A stretch of 64,000 nucleotides of DNA. Source: Flavobacteriales bacterium. Lineage in GTDB: Bacteria > Bacteroidota > Bacteroidia > Flavobacteriales > Flavobacteriaceae. Made by a program: the position numbers and the translations under genes. Where the stretch lies: the NCBI GenBank assembly GCA_004214175.1, contig SGZH01000001.1, positions 62,001 through 126,000 on the forward strand. Direction: 5' to 3'. Below the pieces are notes generated by a model. The model searched no databases, was not told the origin of the DNA, and was given only the letters and a program-made list of their open reading frames with translations. Each line of letters starts with the position of its first letter. Positions within the stretch are counted from its first letter, which is position 1. Below are positions 8,594-16,642 of the stretch, piece by piece.

Positions 8594-9334
8594 ATGAAGA
8601 TAATAGCAATGATACCAGCAAGATACGCTGCAACTCGATTTCCCGGTAAATTAATGCAAGATTTAGGAGGCAAATCTGTAATAGTTCGTACTTACGAGTC
8701 AACAAAAGCAACACAGCTTTTCGATGAAGTTTATGTGGTTACCGATAGTGAAATAATATTTGAAGAAATAAAAGCACAAGGCGGAGTTGCAATTATGAGT
8801 AATGAAAAACACGAATGTGGCAGTGATCGAATTGCAGAAGCCATAGAATTCATGGATGTAGATATTGTCGTTAATGTACAAGGCGACGAACCTTTTACCA
8901 GTAAGGAAGATTTAGAGAAGGTTTTAAAAATATTTGATGGTGAAGATGCTTGTAATGTTGATTTAGCAACTTTGATGACAAAAATGACGGATTGGAATGA
9001 AGTTAATGACCCTAATTTTGTTAAAGTGGTCGTAGATGAAAATAATTATGCTTTGTATTTTTCGAGATCTCCAATTCCATATCCAAGAGATCGTAATATT
9101 CCGATGGAATATTATGAGCATAAAGGTATTTATGCCTTTAGAAAAAAAGCTTTGATGGACTTTTATCGCCTACCAATGAGAAATCTAGAAGCTTCAGAAA
9201 AAATTGAATGCCTTCGATATCTGGAATATGGAAAAAAAATAAAATTAGCCATTTCTACTACAAAAAATGCTGTAGAAATTGATACCCCAGAAGATTTACT
9301 TAGAGCAAATAAAATAATAAATAAAAAAAAATAG
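8594..9334 (+). CDS. kdsB: 3-deoxy-manno-octulosonate cytidylyltransferase (CMP-Kdo synthetase)
   Basis: Activates Kdo (or 8-amino-Kdo) with CTP to the CMP sugar used for the lipopolysaccharide inner core. The 246-residue protein has the nucleotide-binding [13 protein letters not shown] at 7-19, NVQGDEP at 94-100 and [12 protein letters not shown] at 155-166, all typical of KdsB. It heads a same-strand group with a KdnB-like dehydrogenase 13 bases downstream and an acyltransferase beyond. In Shewanella the KdsB next to KdnAB prefers 8-amino-Kdo; whether this one does is unknown. Confidence 0.96.
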   Translation: MKIIAMIPARYAATRFPGKLMQDLGGKSVIVRTYESTKATQLFDEVYVVTDSEIIFEEIKAQGGVAIMSNEKHECGSDRIAEAIEFMDVDIVVNVQGDEPFTSKEDLEKVLKIFDGEDACNVDLATLMTKMTDWNEVNDPNFVKVVVDENNYALYFSRSPIPYPRDRNIPMEYYEHKGIYAFRKKALMDFYRLPMRNLEASEKIECLRYLEYGKKIKLAISTTKNAVEIDTPEDLLRANKIINKKK

Positions 9335-9347
9335 TAATCACATTCTC

Positions 9348-10442
9348 ATGTCTGTAAACAACGAATATAGAAATTTTCCAATGGTACCAAGAGTAGTTTT
9401 TGGTAAAGGAAGTTTTAACCAATTGACATCAATATTAGATTTAAAAAGAAAAAATCAAGCTCCTTTTATATTCATCGTAGATGATGTTTTTGATCAACCA
9501 GGGTCTTTAGTCGATAGGATTGAATTAAAATGTAATGATAAATTAATTTATGCTTCCTCTCAAGAGGAACCTAAAACAACTCAAGTCGATTCATTAGTTA
9601 AAAATATACTGTTGGAGTTTAGCGAGCTTCCTTCTGGTATAATTGGAATAGGAGGTGGGTCTATTATGGATTTAGCAAAAGCTGTTTCACTAATGCTAAC
9701 TAATGAGGGAAGCGCGGCAGATTATCAAGGATGGGATTTAATTAAAACAAAATCAATATACCACGTAGGTATCCCAACAATTTCTGGAACTGGAGCTGAA
9801 GTATCCAGAACTTGTGTATTGTCGGGTCCCGTCAGAAAATTAGGAATTAATAGTGATTATACCACTTTTGATCAAGTAATTCTCGATCCACTATTATTAG
9901 ATGGAGTATCAAAAAATCAATGGTTCTATACGGGTATGGATTGTTTTATACATTGTATTGAATCTTTGGAAGGGACTTTTTTAAACGATTTTAGCCAAAG
10001 CTATGGAGAAAAAGCCTATGAATTATGTTTAGAAGTTTACTTGGAAGATAATAATTTATCAGTCGAAGAAAAGAATGGCAAGCTGATGATGGCTTCCTGG
10101 CATGGAGGAATGAGTATTGCCTATTCACAAGTGGGCGTAGCTCACGCGATGAGTTATGGTTTAGGTTTTGTTTTAGGAACTAAACATGGTATTGGAAATT
10201 GCATTGTTTTTAATTATCTAGAAGATTACTATCCGGAAGGAGTTGCAATTTTTAAACAAATGGTTAAAAAACACCAAATCGATATTCCTAGAGGTATTTG
10301 CTCTAATCTTTCAGATGAGCAGATGGAAACTATGATCAATGTGGCCTTAAGTTTGGAACCATTATGGGAAAACGCTTTAGGTAAAGATTGGAAAAATATT
10401 ATGACACGCGAAAAAGTAAAGACTATGTATCTAAAAATGTAA
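9348..10442 (+). CDS. iron-containing alcohol dehydrogenase, KdnB-like (Kdo 8-oxidase candidate)
   Basis: 364-residue group III metal-dependent alcohol dehydrogenase. The NAD-binding GGGSIMD is at 102-108; the metal ligands are visible as D198 and H202 (GMDCFIHCIE), H266 (VAHAMSY) and H280 (TKHGIGN). In Shewanella, KdnB oxidises the 8-hydroxyl of Kdo so that the aminotransferase KdnA can make 8-amino-3,8-dideoxy-Kdo before KdsB acts. Here the gene directly follows kdsB, which strongly favours the KdnB role over a general alcohol dehydrogenase. No KdnA-like aminotransferase is present in the window, so the pathway is incomplete as seen. Confidence 0.85.
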   Translation: MSVNNEYRNFPMVPRVVFGKGSFNQLTSILDLKRKNQAPFIFIVDDVFDQPGSLVDRIELKCNDKLIYASSQEEPKTTQVDSLVKNILLEFSELPSGIIGIGGGSIMDLAKAVSLMLTNEGSAADYQGWDLIKTKSIYHVGIPTISGTGAEVSRTCVLSGPVRKLGINSDYTTFDQVILDPLLLDGVSKNQWFYTGMDCFIHCIESLEGTFLNDFSQSYGEKAYELCLEVYLEDNNLSVEEKNGKLMMASWHGGMSIAYSQVGVAHAMSYGLGFVLGTKHGIGNCIVFNYLEDYYPEGVAIFKQMVKKHQIDIPRGICSNLSDEQMETMINVALSLEPLWENALGKDWKNIMTREKVKTMYLKM

Positions 10443-10515
10443 TATTTAATAAAAAAAATAGTAATAAAATAATGCCTACGTTTAATAACATTAGGCATTT
10501 AATTTATAGTAAATA

Positions 10516-11055
10516 ATGAATATTTATAAATTCATACTGTACAAAATTTTGGGTTGGAAAATTATTGGTGATTTTAATCAAGACAACCTTAAAAAAGTTG
10601 TCATTATTGTCGCTCCACACACGAGTTGGAGTGATTTTGTTATAGCGATACTTTCAAGAAAAGTTCTTGGTGTAATGGTTAATTTTGTTGGTAAAAAAGA
10701 ATTGTTTGTTTGGCCTTTCGGCTATTATTTTAAATGGGTTGGGGGAGCCCCATTAGATAGAACAAAGAATCATAATAAAGTGGAAGCTATAGCTTCTATT
10801 TTTGACTCTAAAAAAGAGTTTAGGTTAGGAATGTCACCTGAAGGAACTCGAAAAAAAGTTGACAAATGGCGAACAGGATTTTATTATATAGCATTGAAAG
10901 CAAAAGTCCCAATTATTCCAACTTCTATGGATTACAAAACTAAAACAATAACTATTGGTAAGCCCTTTGATCCTTCTGGGGATATTGAAACAGATTTAAA
11001 AATATTAAAAAAGTTCTTTGAAGGTAGTGTTGGTAAGATAAAAAAATACACTTAA
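10516..11055 (+). CDS. 1-acylglycerol-3-phosphate acyltransferase-like (PlsC family) protein
   Basis: 179-residue member of the PlsC/LPLAT acyltransferase family. The catalytic HxxxxD motif is H35 to D40 (HTSWSD), and the phosphate-binding PEGTR is at 108-112. It is shorter than PlsC and has no clear membrane helix at its N-terminus, so it may be a peripheral acyltransferase. It follows kdsB and the KdnB-like gene on the same strand after a 73-base gap containing a stem-loop, which hints at work on the lipid part of the envelope (inference). Substrate unknown. Confidence 0.85.
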   Translation: MNIYKFILYKILGWKIIGDFNQDNLKKVVIIVAPHTSWSDFVIAILSRKVLGVMVNFVGKKELFVWPFGYYFKWVGGAPLDRTKNHNKVEAIASIFDSKKEFRLGMSPEGTRKKVDKWRTGFYYIALKAKVPIIPTSMDYKTKTITIGKPFDPSGDIETDLKILKKFFEGSVGKIKKYT

Positions 11056-11073
11056 AATTATATTGCAAACAAA

Positions 11074-11787
11074 TTACGATTCGTCCATCGTATGATATAC
11101 ATTTTGGACATCATCATCGTTATCCAATTTTTCTAGTAATTTATCTACATCTGCTGCCTGTTCTTTAGAAACCTTTTTCGTCACCTGCGGTATACGTTCA
11201 AAACCAGATGATAAAATTTCAAATTCTTTTTCTTCTAATACTTTTTGAATGCTTCCAAAACTTTCAAAGGGTGCATAAATTAAGACTCCATCTTCATCTT
11301 CAAAAACTTCTTCCACACCATAATCTATCAATTCTAATTCTAATTCTTCTAAATTAATTTCTTTAGGATTAATTCTAAAATTACAAGTATGATCAAACAT
11401 AAAAATAACCGATCCAGAAGTTCCCATATTACCATCACACTTACTAAAACATGCTCTTACATTAGCAACTGTTCTTGTATTATTATCCGTGGCTGTCTCA
11501 ACAAGAATAGCAATGCCATGCGGGGCATATCCTTCAAATAATACTTCCTTAAAATCTCCTTGGCCTTTTTCAGTAGCTTTTTTAATAGCCCTTTCAACAT
11601 TATCTTTGGGCATGTTGACAGCTTTTGCATTTTGAATAACAGCTCTCAATCTAGAATTTGAATCAGGATTCGGTCCACCTTCCTTAACAGCCATTACAAT
11701 ATCTTTTCCAATGCGTGTAAATGCTTTTGACATTGCAGACCAACGCTTCATTTTTCTTGCCTTTCTAAACTCAAACGCTCTTCCCAT
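11074..11787 (-). CDS. YebC/PmpR family protein
   Basis: 237-residue YebC-type protein; the start is the ATG giving MGRAFEFRKARKMKRW, the standard N-terminus, rather than the longer upstream reading. Family hallmarks include the basic first 30 residues, the MPKDNVERAIKKA segment, and the FEGYAPHGIAILVE stretch. YebC proteins were long described as transcription regulators; recent work links some members to relieving ribosome stalling at proline runs. Cytosolic. It has its own -7 box and is transcribed convergently with the acyltransferase gene, ending 18 bases from it. Confidence 0.94.
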   Translation of the reverse strand: MGRAFEFRKARKMKRWSAMSKAFTRIGKDIVMAVKEGGPNPDSNSRLRAVIQNAKAVNMPKDNVERAIKKATEKGQGDFKEVLFEGYAPHGIAILVETATDNNTRTVANVRACFSKCDGNMGTSGSVIFMFDHTCNFRINPKEINLEELELELIDYGVEEVFEDEDGVLIYAPFESFGSIQKVLEEKEFEILSSGFERIPQVTKKVSKEQAADVDKLLEKLDNDDDVQNVYHTMDES

Positions 11788-11807
11788 AGTTAATCTTTTA
11801 AGTTCTA

Positions 11808-11815
11808 CAAAAATA
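11808..11815 (-). promoter_or_regulatory. -7 box of the yebC-family gene
   Basis: On the minus strand the bases read TATTTTTG, matching TAnnTTTG, 20 bases before the chosen ATG. It supports that start over the longer upstream reading, which would lie before the promoter. Confidence 0.5.
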
Positions 11816-11865
11816 AAAAAATGCACTAAACCACCAAGAGAAGTAGGATTCTTCTTTTTTATTAA

Positions 11866-12711
11866 TTATTCTTTTACAGAATCGATTGCTTCTTGCAATA
11901 CACAATCACTAATAATTTGATTTAAAGTTATTTGATAATTTTTTGGGAGTAAATTTTGTTTTGGAAGAATAGCAAGGTAGCTATCTTTGTTGGAGGTGTA
12001 TATCTTTTTGAAGATGACGTTTTTTAATCCAAGCTTATCAGTTATTTCATAAAACAATTCGGAATGATGGATCATATCATTACTTGAAAGATGAAATATA
12101 CCCTCTAAATTTTTATTGATTATGTAATGAATTTGTTGCGCTATTTTATTGATAGTATTCGCGCTGATAACCAAATTTGGAAATATCTCAAATTCTGCAT
12201 TGTATTTTGAGGCTTCCTTTAATTGAATTATTTTAGGGGAATTTACTCCTAATATCATTGGTAATCTCAAAATCACATACTTTGAAGAGGGGAGTTTTTT
12301 TATTGTCTTTTCTTGCTTTATATTATATTTTCCATCTAATGACTTAGATGAAAGGAGATCTTTTTCGTAGCTAGGGAACTTTCCTTTTGCATCAAAAACC
12401 CTAAAACTCGATAAGTATAGTAATTTACAATCGATAGTTGATAATACATAATCTAATAGTTCTTGATAGAGGACAAATTGGGTTTTGTAATTACCTTTTA
12501 TAGTAGGTATTATAAAATTTGGTTGAATCTCATTTAAAATCGATTTAATAGTGTTTTTATTCATATCAAAATGAAACATGACAGCATTTTCCTCAAATTC
12601 TTTTTTTGGTGATTTAAATGTACCGTATACATCAAAATAGGGAAGAAGTTCCTTATATAGTTTATTACCTATAAAACCGCTAGCTCCTAATATTAAAATT
12701 CTATTCCCCAA
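11866..12711 (-). CDS. NAD-dependent epimerase/dehydratase (RmlD-like SDR)
   Basis: 281-residue extended short-chain dehydrogenase/reductase family protein. The nucleotide-binding ILGASGFIG is near residues 6-14. The rest resembles dTDP-4-dehydrorhamnose reductase-like proteins, but the usual YxxxK is not clear, so activity and substrate are uncertain. The only possible start after an in-frame stop is TTG (product MGNRILILG). It lies 14 bases downstream of gcvT on the same strand, but nothing ties it to the glycine cleavage system. Confidence 0.78.
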   Translation of the reverse strand: MGNRILILGASGFIGNKLYKELLPYFDVYGTFKSPKKEFEENAVMFHFDMNKNTIKSILNEIQPNFIIPTIKGNYKTQFVLYQELLDYVLSTIDCKLLYLSSFRVFDAKGKFPSYEKDLLSSKSLDGKYNIKQEKTIKKLPSSKYVILRLPMILGVNSPKIIQLKEASKYNAEFEIFPNLVISANTINKIAQQIHYIINKNLEGIFHLSSNDMIHHSELFYEITDKLGLKNVIFKKIYTSNKDSYLAILPKQNLLPKNYQITLNQIISDCVLQEAIDSVKE

Positions 12712-12725
12712 AGATGTCTAAAAGA

Positions 12726-13814
12726 TTATAATCCTTTATAAAAAGGTATCTTTACTATAGTTGCTTGGATTGTTTTTTTACGTATTTGAATAAAAAGTTT
12801 TGTGCCAAAAGATGTTAAATTGCTTGGAACATAACCCATTCCAATTCCTTTGCCTAGCGATGGCGACATGGTTCCACTAGTCACTATACCAATTTTATCC
12901 CCTTGACTATTTAAAATATCATAACCTTGTCTTGGAATTCCTCTTTCATCTAATTCAAACGCAACTAACTTTCGTTGAGTTCCAAGTTCTTTTTGTTTTA
13001 ATAAATATTCAGAATTAATAAAATTTTTCGTGAATTTGGTTATCCAACCTAAACCAGCTTCAATAGGCGATGTAGTATCGTTAATATCATTACCATAGAG
13101 GCAATAACCCATTTCCAGTCTTAAGGTGTCTCTTGCTGCCAATCCAATTGGTTTGATATCAAAATTATTACCAGCATTAAAAATTTTTTTCCAAATTTGT
13201 TTAGCCTCGTTATTTTTACAATAAATTTCAAATCCTCCACTGCCGGTATATCCAGTAGCACTGATAATAATATTTTCTATACCTGCAAAATCAGCAATTT
13301 GAAAATGATAAAATTTTATAGTGCTAAGATCAATTGAAGTAAGGGATTGCATTGATTCAACAGCTTTTGGTCCCTGAATTGCAAATAAAGAATAATCTTC
13401 CGATACATTTATAAGCTCAGCACCAATACTATTGTGACTATTAATCCAATTCCAATCTTTTTCAATATTGGAAGCATTAACTACTAAGAGCCATTTTTCA
13501 CTATTAATTCGGTAAACGATTAAATCGTCTACAATTCCACCAGTGGCGTTTGGAAAACAACTATATTGAGCCTGGTTATCAACTATTTTAGAGGCATCAT
13601 TACTAGTTACTTTCTGAATTAACTCAAGTGCATTAGGGCCTAAAACTAAAAATTCTCCCATATGCGATACATCAAAGACTCCAACATTATTTCGAACAGT
13701 TTCATGTTCAATATTAACGCCTTCATAGGAAACAGGCATATTGTAGCCTGCAAATGGGATCATTTTTGCACCAAGCTTTTTATGTGTCTCAGATAATGCT
13801 ATTTCTTTTATCAT
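12726..13814 (-). CDS. gcvT: glycine cleavage system T protein (aminomethyltransferase)
   Basis: Transfers the aminomethyl-derived carbon from the lipoylated H protein to tetrahydrofolate, releasing ammonia. 362 residues from the ATG giving [18 protein letters not shown], the usual family N-terminus; the longer upstream reading has no ATG. Conserved segments include [20 protein letters not shown], the [13 protein letters not shown] folate-domain motif and the [10 protein letters not shown] region. The gene stands alone without gcvH or gcvP here. A -7 box lies about 55 bases upstream. Confidence 0.96.
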   Translation of the reverse strand: MIKEIALSETHKKLGAKMIPFAGYNMPVSYEGVNIEHETVRNNVGVFDVSHMGEFLVLGPNALELIQKVTSNDASKIVDNQAQYSCFPNATGGIVDDLIVYRINSEKWLLVVNASNIEKDWNWINSHNSIGAELINVSEDYSLFAIQGPKAVESMQSLTSIDLSTIKFYHFQIADFAGIENIIISATGYTGSGGFEIYCKNNEAKQIWKKIFNAGNNFDIKPIGLAARDTLRLEMGYCLYGNDINDTTSPIEAGLGWITKFTKNFINSEYLLKQKELGTQRKLVAFELDERGIPRQGYDILNSQGDKIGIVTSGTMSPSLGKGIGMGYVPSNLTSFGTKLFIQIRKKTIQATIVKIPFYKGL

Positions 13815-13867
13815 ATTATTTATAATGTTAAAACAAGGTTTATAAATAACACCAAATTTTAAGACCA

Positions 13868-13875
13868 CAAATATA
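13868..13875 (-). promoter_or_regulatory. gcvT: -7 box of the gcvT promoter
   Basis: Minus-strand TATATTTG, a full TAnnTTTG match, 54 bases before the gcvT ATG. I looked for a glycine riboswitch in the leader and saw no sign of one. Confidence 0.45.
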
Positions 13876-13981
13876 TTATTTTGTTTTGGTATTGAAGGTA
13901 GGGGTAACGTTAAAATAAGATACTTAATTTTAGTATATTAGTACTCTAACAATAGTACTTATTTTTATAGCAATTAGATTC

Positions 13982-15019
13982 ATGAAAAAATATTACTTTC
14001 TATTTATCTACAGCCTACCACTATTTGTTTATATTTCTTTAACAAGTAATGGTTGGAGTACTTTATTACCAGTTTTAATTTATTTTGGTCTGGTTCCACT
14101 TATTGAACTTTTTTTTCAGCCTGACCCTACAAATATCGATAAAGATCTTGAGTCGCAATTGAAACAAGACCCATTTTATGAATGGATTATTTATTTAATT
14201 ATTCCTTTACATTTGTTTCTATTAATTAAATTCTTTTTTGTCATTGATAATACAGAACTTGGTTCAATAGAGTTTTATGGCAGAATATCAAGTATTGGTA
14301 TTTTATTAGGAGTTACTGGAATTAATCTTGGTCATGAATTAGGTCACAGAAATAATATAGGTTTAAAATACCTTGGTGAATTATTATTATTAACTTCTTT
14401 AAATACTCATTTCTTACCATATCATAATGCTGGACATCATTTAAATGTTGCCACACTAAAAGATGCTGCCACAGCTAGAAAAAATGAGCTATTATTTATA
14501 TTTTGGATTCGTTCTCATTTTGGGAGTTATATTGAGGCATGGAAAATAGAGAATAGAAGGATGCGGACTACTAACAAATTTATTTTTTCTTTTGAGAACA
14601 GGATGGTTATTTATACAGTCTTGAATGTTTTAGTACTATCATCTGTTTATTTTATTTTTGGTTTTAAGGTACTCTTATCATATTTGTTAGTGGCCTCAAT
14701 AGGAATATTACTTTTAGAAACTGTAAATTATATTGAACATTACGGACTTTTAAGAAAGAAAAATGAGCATGGTAGATATGAAAAAGTTAAACATTATCAT
14801 TCTTGGAATTCTGATCATATTATTGGAAGAAGTATGATGTTTAACTTATCCCGCCATGCCGATCATCACTATAATGGCAGTAAAAAATATCAATTACTAA
14901 AATCTATCAAATCCAGTCCCCAAATGCCTACAGGTTATCCAGGAATGATGTTAATTGCATTATTACAACCGCTATGGTTTTATATTATGAATAAAAAACT
15001 AAAGGAGTTAGGTGAGTAA
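13982..15019 (+). CDS. alkB: alkane 1-monooxygenase (AlkB-type membrane diiron hydroxylase)
   Basis: Integral-membrane diiron enzyme that hydroxylates the terminal carbon of alkanes using O2 and electrons from rubredoxin. All the histidine clusters are present: HELGH at 118-122, HNAGHH at 148-153, NYIEHYGL at 249-256 and LSRHADHH at 289-296. Several hydrophobic segments span about residues 4-45, 69-88, 103-117 and 208-245. Length 345 is slightly short for AlkB (about 350-400). The HNAGHH box (instead of the usual EHxxGHH) and NYIEHYGL favour AlkB over fatty-acid desaturases. No rubredoxin or regulator gene adjoins it, so the redox partner must be elsewhere. Confidence 0.9.
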   Translation: MKKYYFLFIYSLPLFVYISLTSNGWSTLLPVLIYFGLVPLIELFFQPDPTNIDKDLESQLKQDPFYEWIIYLIIPLHLFLLIKFFFVIDNTELGSIEFYGRISSIGILLGVTGINLGHELGHRNNIGLKYLGELLLLTSLNTHFLPYHNAGHHLNVATLKDAATARKNELLFIFWIRSHFGSYIEAWKIENRRMRTTNKFIFSFENRMVIYTVLNVLVLSSVYFIFGFKVLLSYLLVASIGILLLETVNYIEHYGLLRKKNEHGRYEKVKHYHSWNSDHIIGRSMMFNLSRHADHHYNGSKKYQLLKSIKSSPQMPTGYPGMMLIALLQPLWFYIMNKKLKELGE

Positions 15020-15090
15020 ATGATTAAAGTAATTTATCTGAAAATAATTATACTGTTTTAAAAATTCTTATTTTCTTAAGAAGGAATTAG

Positions 15091-15098
15091 TACTTTTG
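15091..15098 (+). promoter_or_regulatory. hutH: -7 box of the hutH promoter
   Basis: TACTTTTG matches TAnnTTTG, 23 bases before the hutH ATG, in the gap after alkB. This suggests hutH is transcribed on its own. Confidence 0.5.
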
Positions 15099-15121
15099 TT
15101 TTTTAATTTTTATTTTAATCT

Positions 15122-16630
15122 ATGACAAAAGTCCATTATGTAAGTGGTGATTTACTTGATTTAGCTACAATTAAATCGATAATCGAGGAACGTAAAGTCT
15201 TAGAATTATCGAATGAAGTAGTTTTAAATATTGAAAAATCAAAAAAATATTTAGAAAAAAAAATTTTAAATAACAGCCAACCTATCTATGGTATTAATAC
15301 AGGTTTTGGCTCTCTCTACAATGTAAAGATAGCATCAGATGATTTAACCAAACTTCAAGAAAATATTGTTATGTCTCATGCCTGTGGAACCGGTAATTTG
15401 GTGCCTAAGGAAATAGTCAAATTAATGTTATTGCTTAAAGTACAGTCTTTAAGTTATGGCTACAGTGGAGTTCAATTAAAAACAATACAACGTTTAGTTG
15501 ATTTTTATAATTTAGATATCACCCCGCTTATATACGAATTAGGTAGTCTCGGAGCTTCGGGTGATTTAGCACCACTTGCTCATATGGCTCTACCTCTAAT
15601 TGGAAAAGGAGAGGTGTATTATAAAAATGAAATACGTCCTGCTAAAGATATTTTAAATCAACTAGACTTTGAACCAATCAAACTAGAAGCGAAAGAAGGC
15701 CTAGCTTTATTAAATGGCACTCAATTTATGAGTGCCTACGGAATTTTTTCATTGATAAAAAGTCACAAGCTTTCCTATTTATCAGATTTAATTTCTTGTA
15801 TTTCAATCGATGCTTTTAATTGTAATATGAGTCCCTTCGATCCACTTGTACATTTAGTTCGTCCTCATAGAGGCCAAGTAAAAACTGCTGAACGAGTTTT
15901 AGATTTATTAGAGGGAAGCGAGATAGGAAATTTAAAAAATAAAAGCATTCAAGATCCATATTCTTTTCGTTGCATCCCTCAAGTCCACGGAGCATCAAAA
16001 GATACCATTGCATTTGTAACAAAAACTTTTAATACCGAAATTAATTCAGTAACTGATAATCCTAATATTTTTATGAAAGAGGATAAGATTATATCAGGAG
16101 GGAATTTTCATGGTCAACCACTAGCAATGGCCCTTGATTATTTAGGTATTGCATTGGCTGAATTAGGAAATATATCGGAACGAAGGACATATCAATTAAT
16201 AGGTGGATTAAGAAATCTTCCTCCCTTTTTAGTAAAAAAACCAGGAATTAATAGTGGTTTTATGATTCCTCAATACACTGCAGCAAGCATAGTTAGTCAA
16301 AATAAACAACTTGCAACCCCTGCTTCCATAGATTCTATTGTTTCATCGAATGGACAAGAAGATCACGTGAGTATGGGTGCGAATGCTGCTACTAAATGTT
16401 TGCAAATTGTAAATAATCTCGAACGAATTTTGGCTATAGAATTAATGAATGCTTCACAAGCGCTATCATTTCGTAGGCCTTTAAAATCATCAAGATCAAT
16501 AGAGGATTTTGTAAATAGTTACCGTAAGGAAGTTCCTTTGGTTGAACATGATCGTATCTTAGCAAAAGACATCAAAAAAACAATTTTGTTTTTTGATTCT
16601 CTGGGGGTAGACAATAAAATTTTGTTTTAG
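15122..16630 (+). CDS. hutH: histidine ammonia-lyase
   Basis: Deaminates L-histidine to urocanate, the first step of histidine breakdown. The 502-residue protein has the ASG triad A145-S146-G147 (in GSLGASGDLAPL) that cyclises to the MIO cofactor, and the YGINTGFGSL loop at 56-65. The substrate-selector pair is S85-H86 (VMSHACG), which is the histidine type rather than the His-Leu of tyrosine or Phe-Leu of phenylalanine lyases. No hutU, hutI or hutG lies nearby, so the rest of the pathway is not seen. It converges on clpC with 12 bases between the stops. Confidence 0.95.
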   Translation: MTKVHYVSGDLLDLATIKSIIEERKVLELSNEVVLNIEKSKKYLEKKILNNSQPIYGINTGFGSLYNVKIASDDLTKLQENIVMSHACGTGNLVPKEIVKLMLLLKVQSLSYGYSGVQLKTIQRLVDFYNLDITPLIYELGSLGASGDLAPLAHMALPLIGKGEVYYKNEIRPAKDILNQLDFEPIKLEAKEGLALLNGTQFMSAYGIFSLIKSHKLSYLSDLISCISIDAFNCNMSPFDPLVHLVRPHRGQVKTAERVLDLLEGSEIGNLKNKSIQDPYSFRCIPQVHGASKDTIAFVTKTFNTEINSVTDNPNIFMKEDKIISGGNFHGQPLAMALDYLGIALAELGNISERRTYQLIGGLRNLPPFLVKKPGINSGFMIPQYTAASIVSQNKQLATPASIDSIVSSNGQEDHVSMGANAATKCLQIVNNLERILAIELMNASQALSFRRPLKSSRSIEDFVNSYRKEVPLVEHDRILAKDIKKTILFFDSLGVDNKILF

Positions 16631-16642
16631 TCTCTTTACTAT

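Noticed and set aside
10471-10499. Stem-loop AATGCCTA/TAGGCATT after the KdnB-like gene as a terminator
   Set aside because: The loop is long (13 bases) and no T run follows directly; it may be a weak terminator, but support is too low to list.
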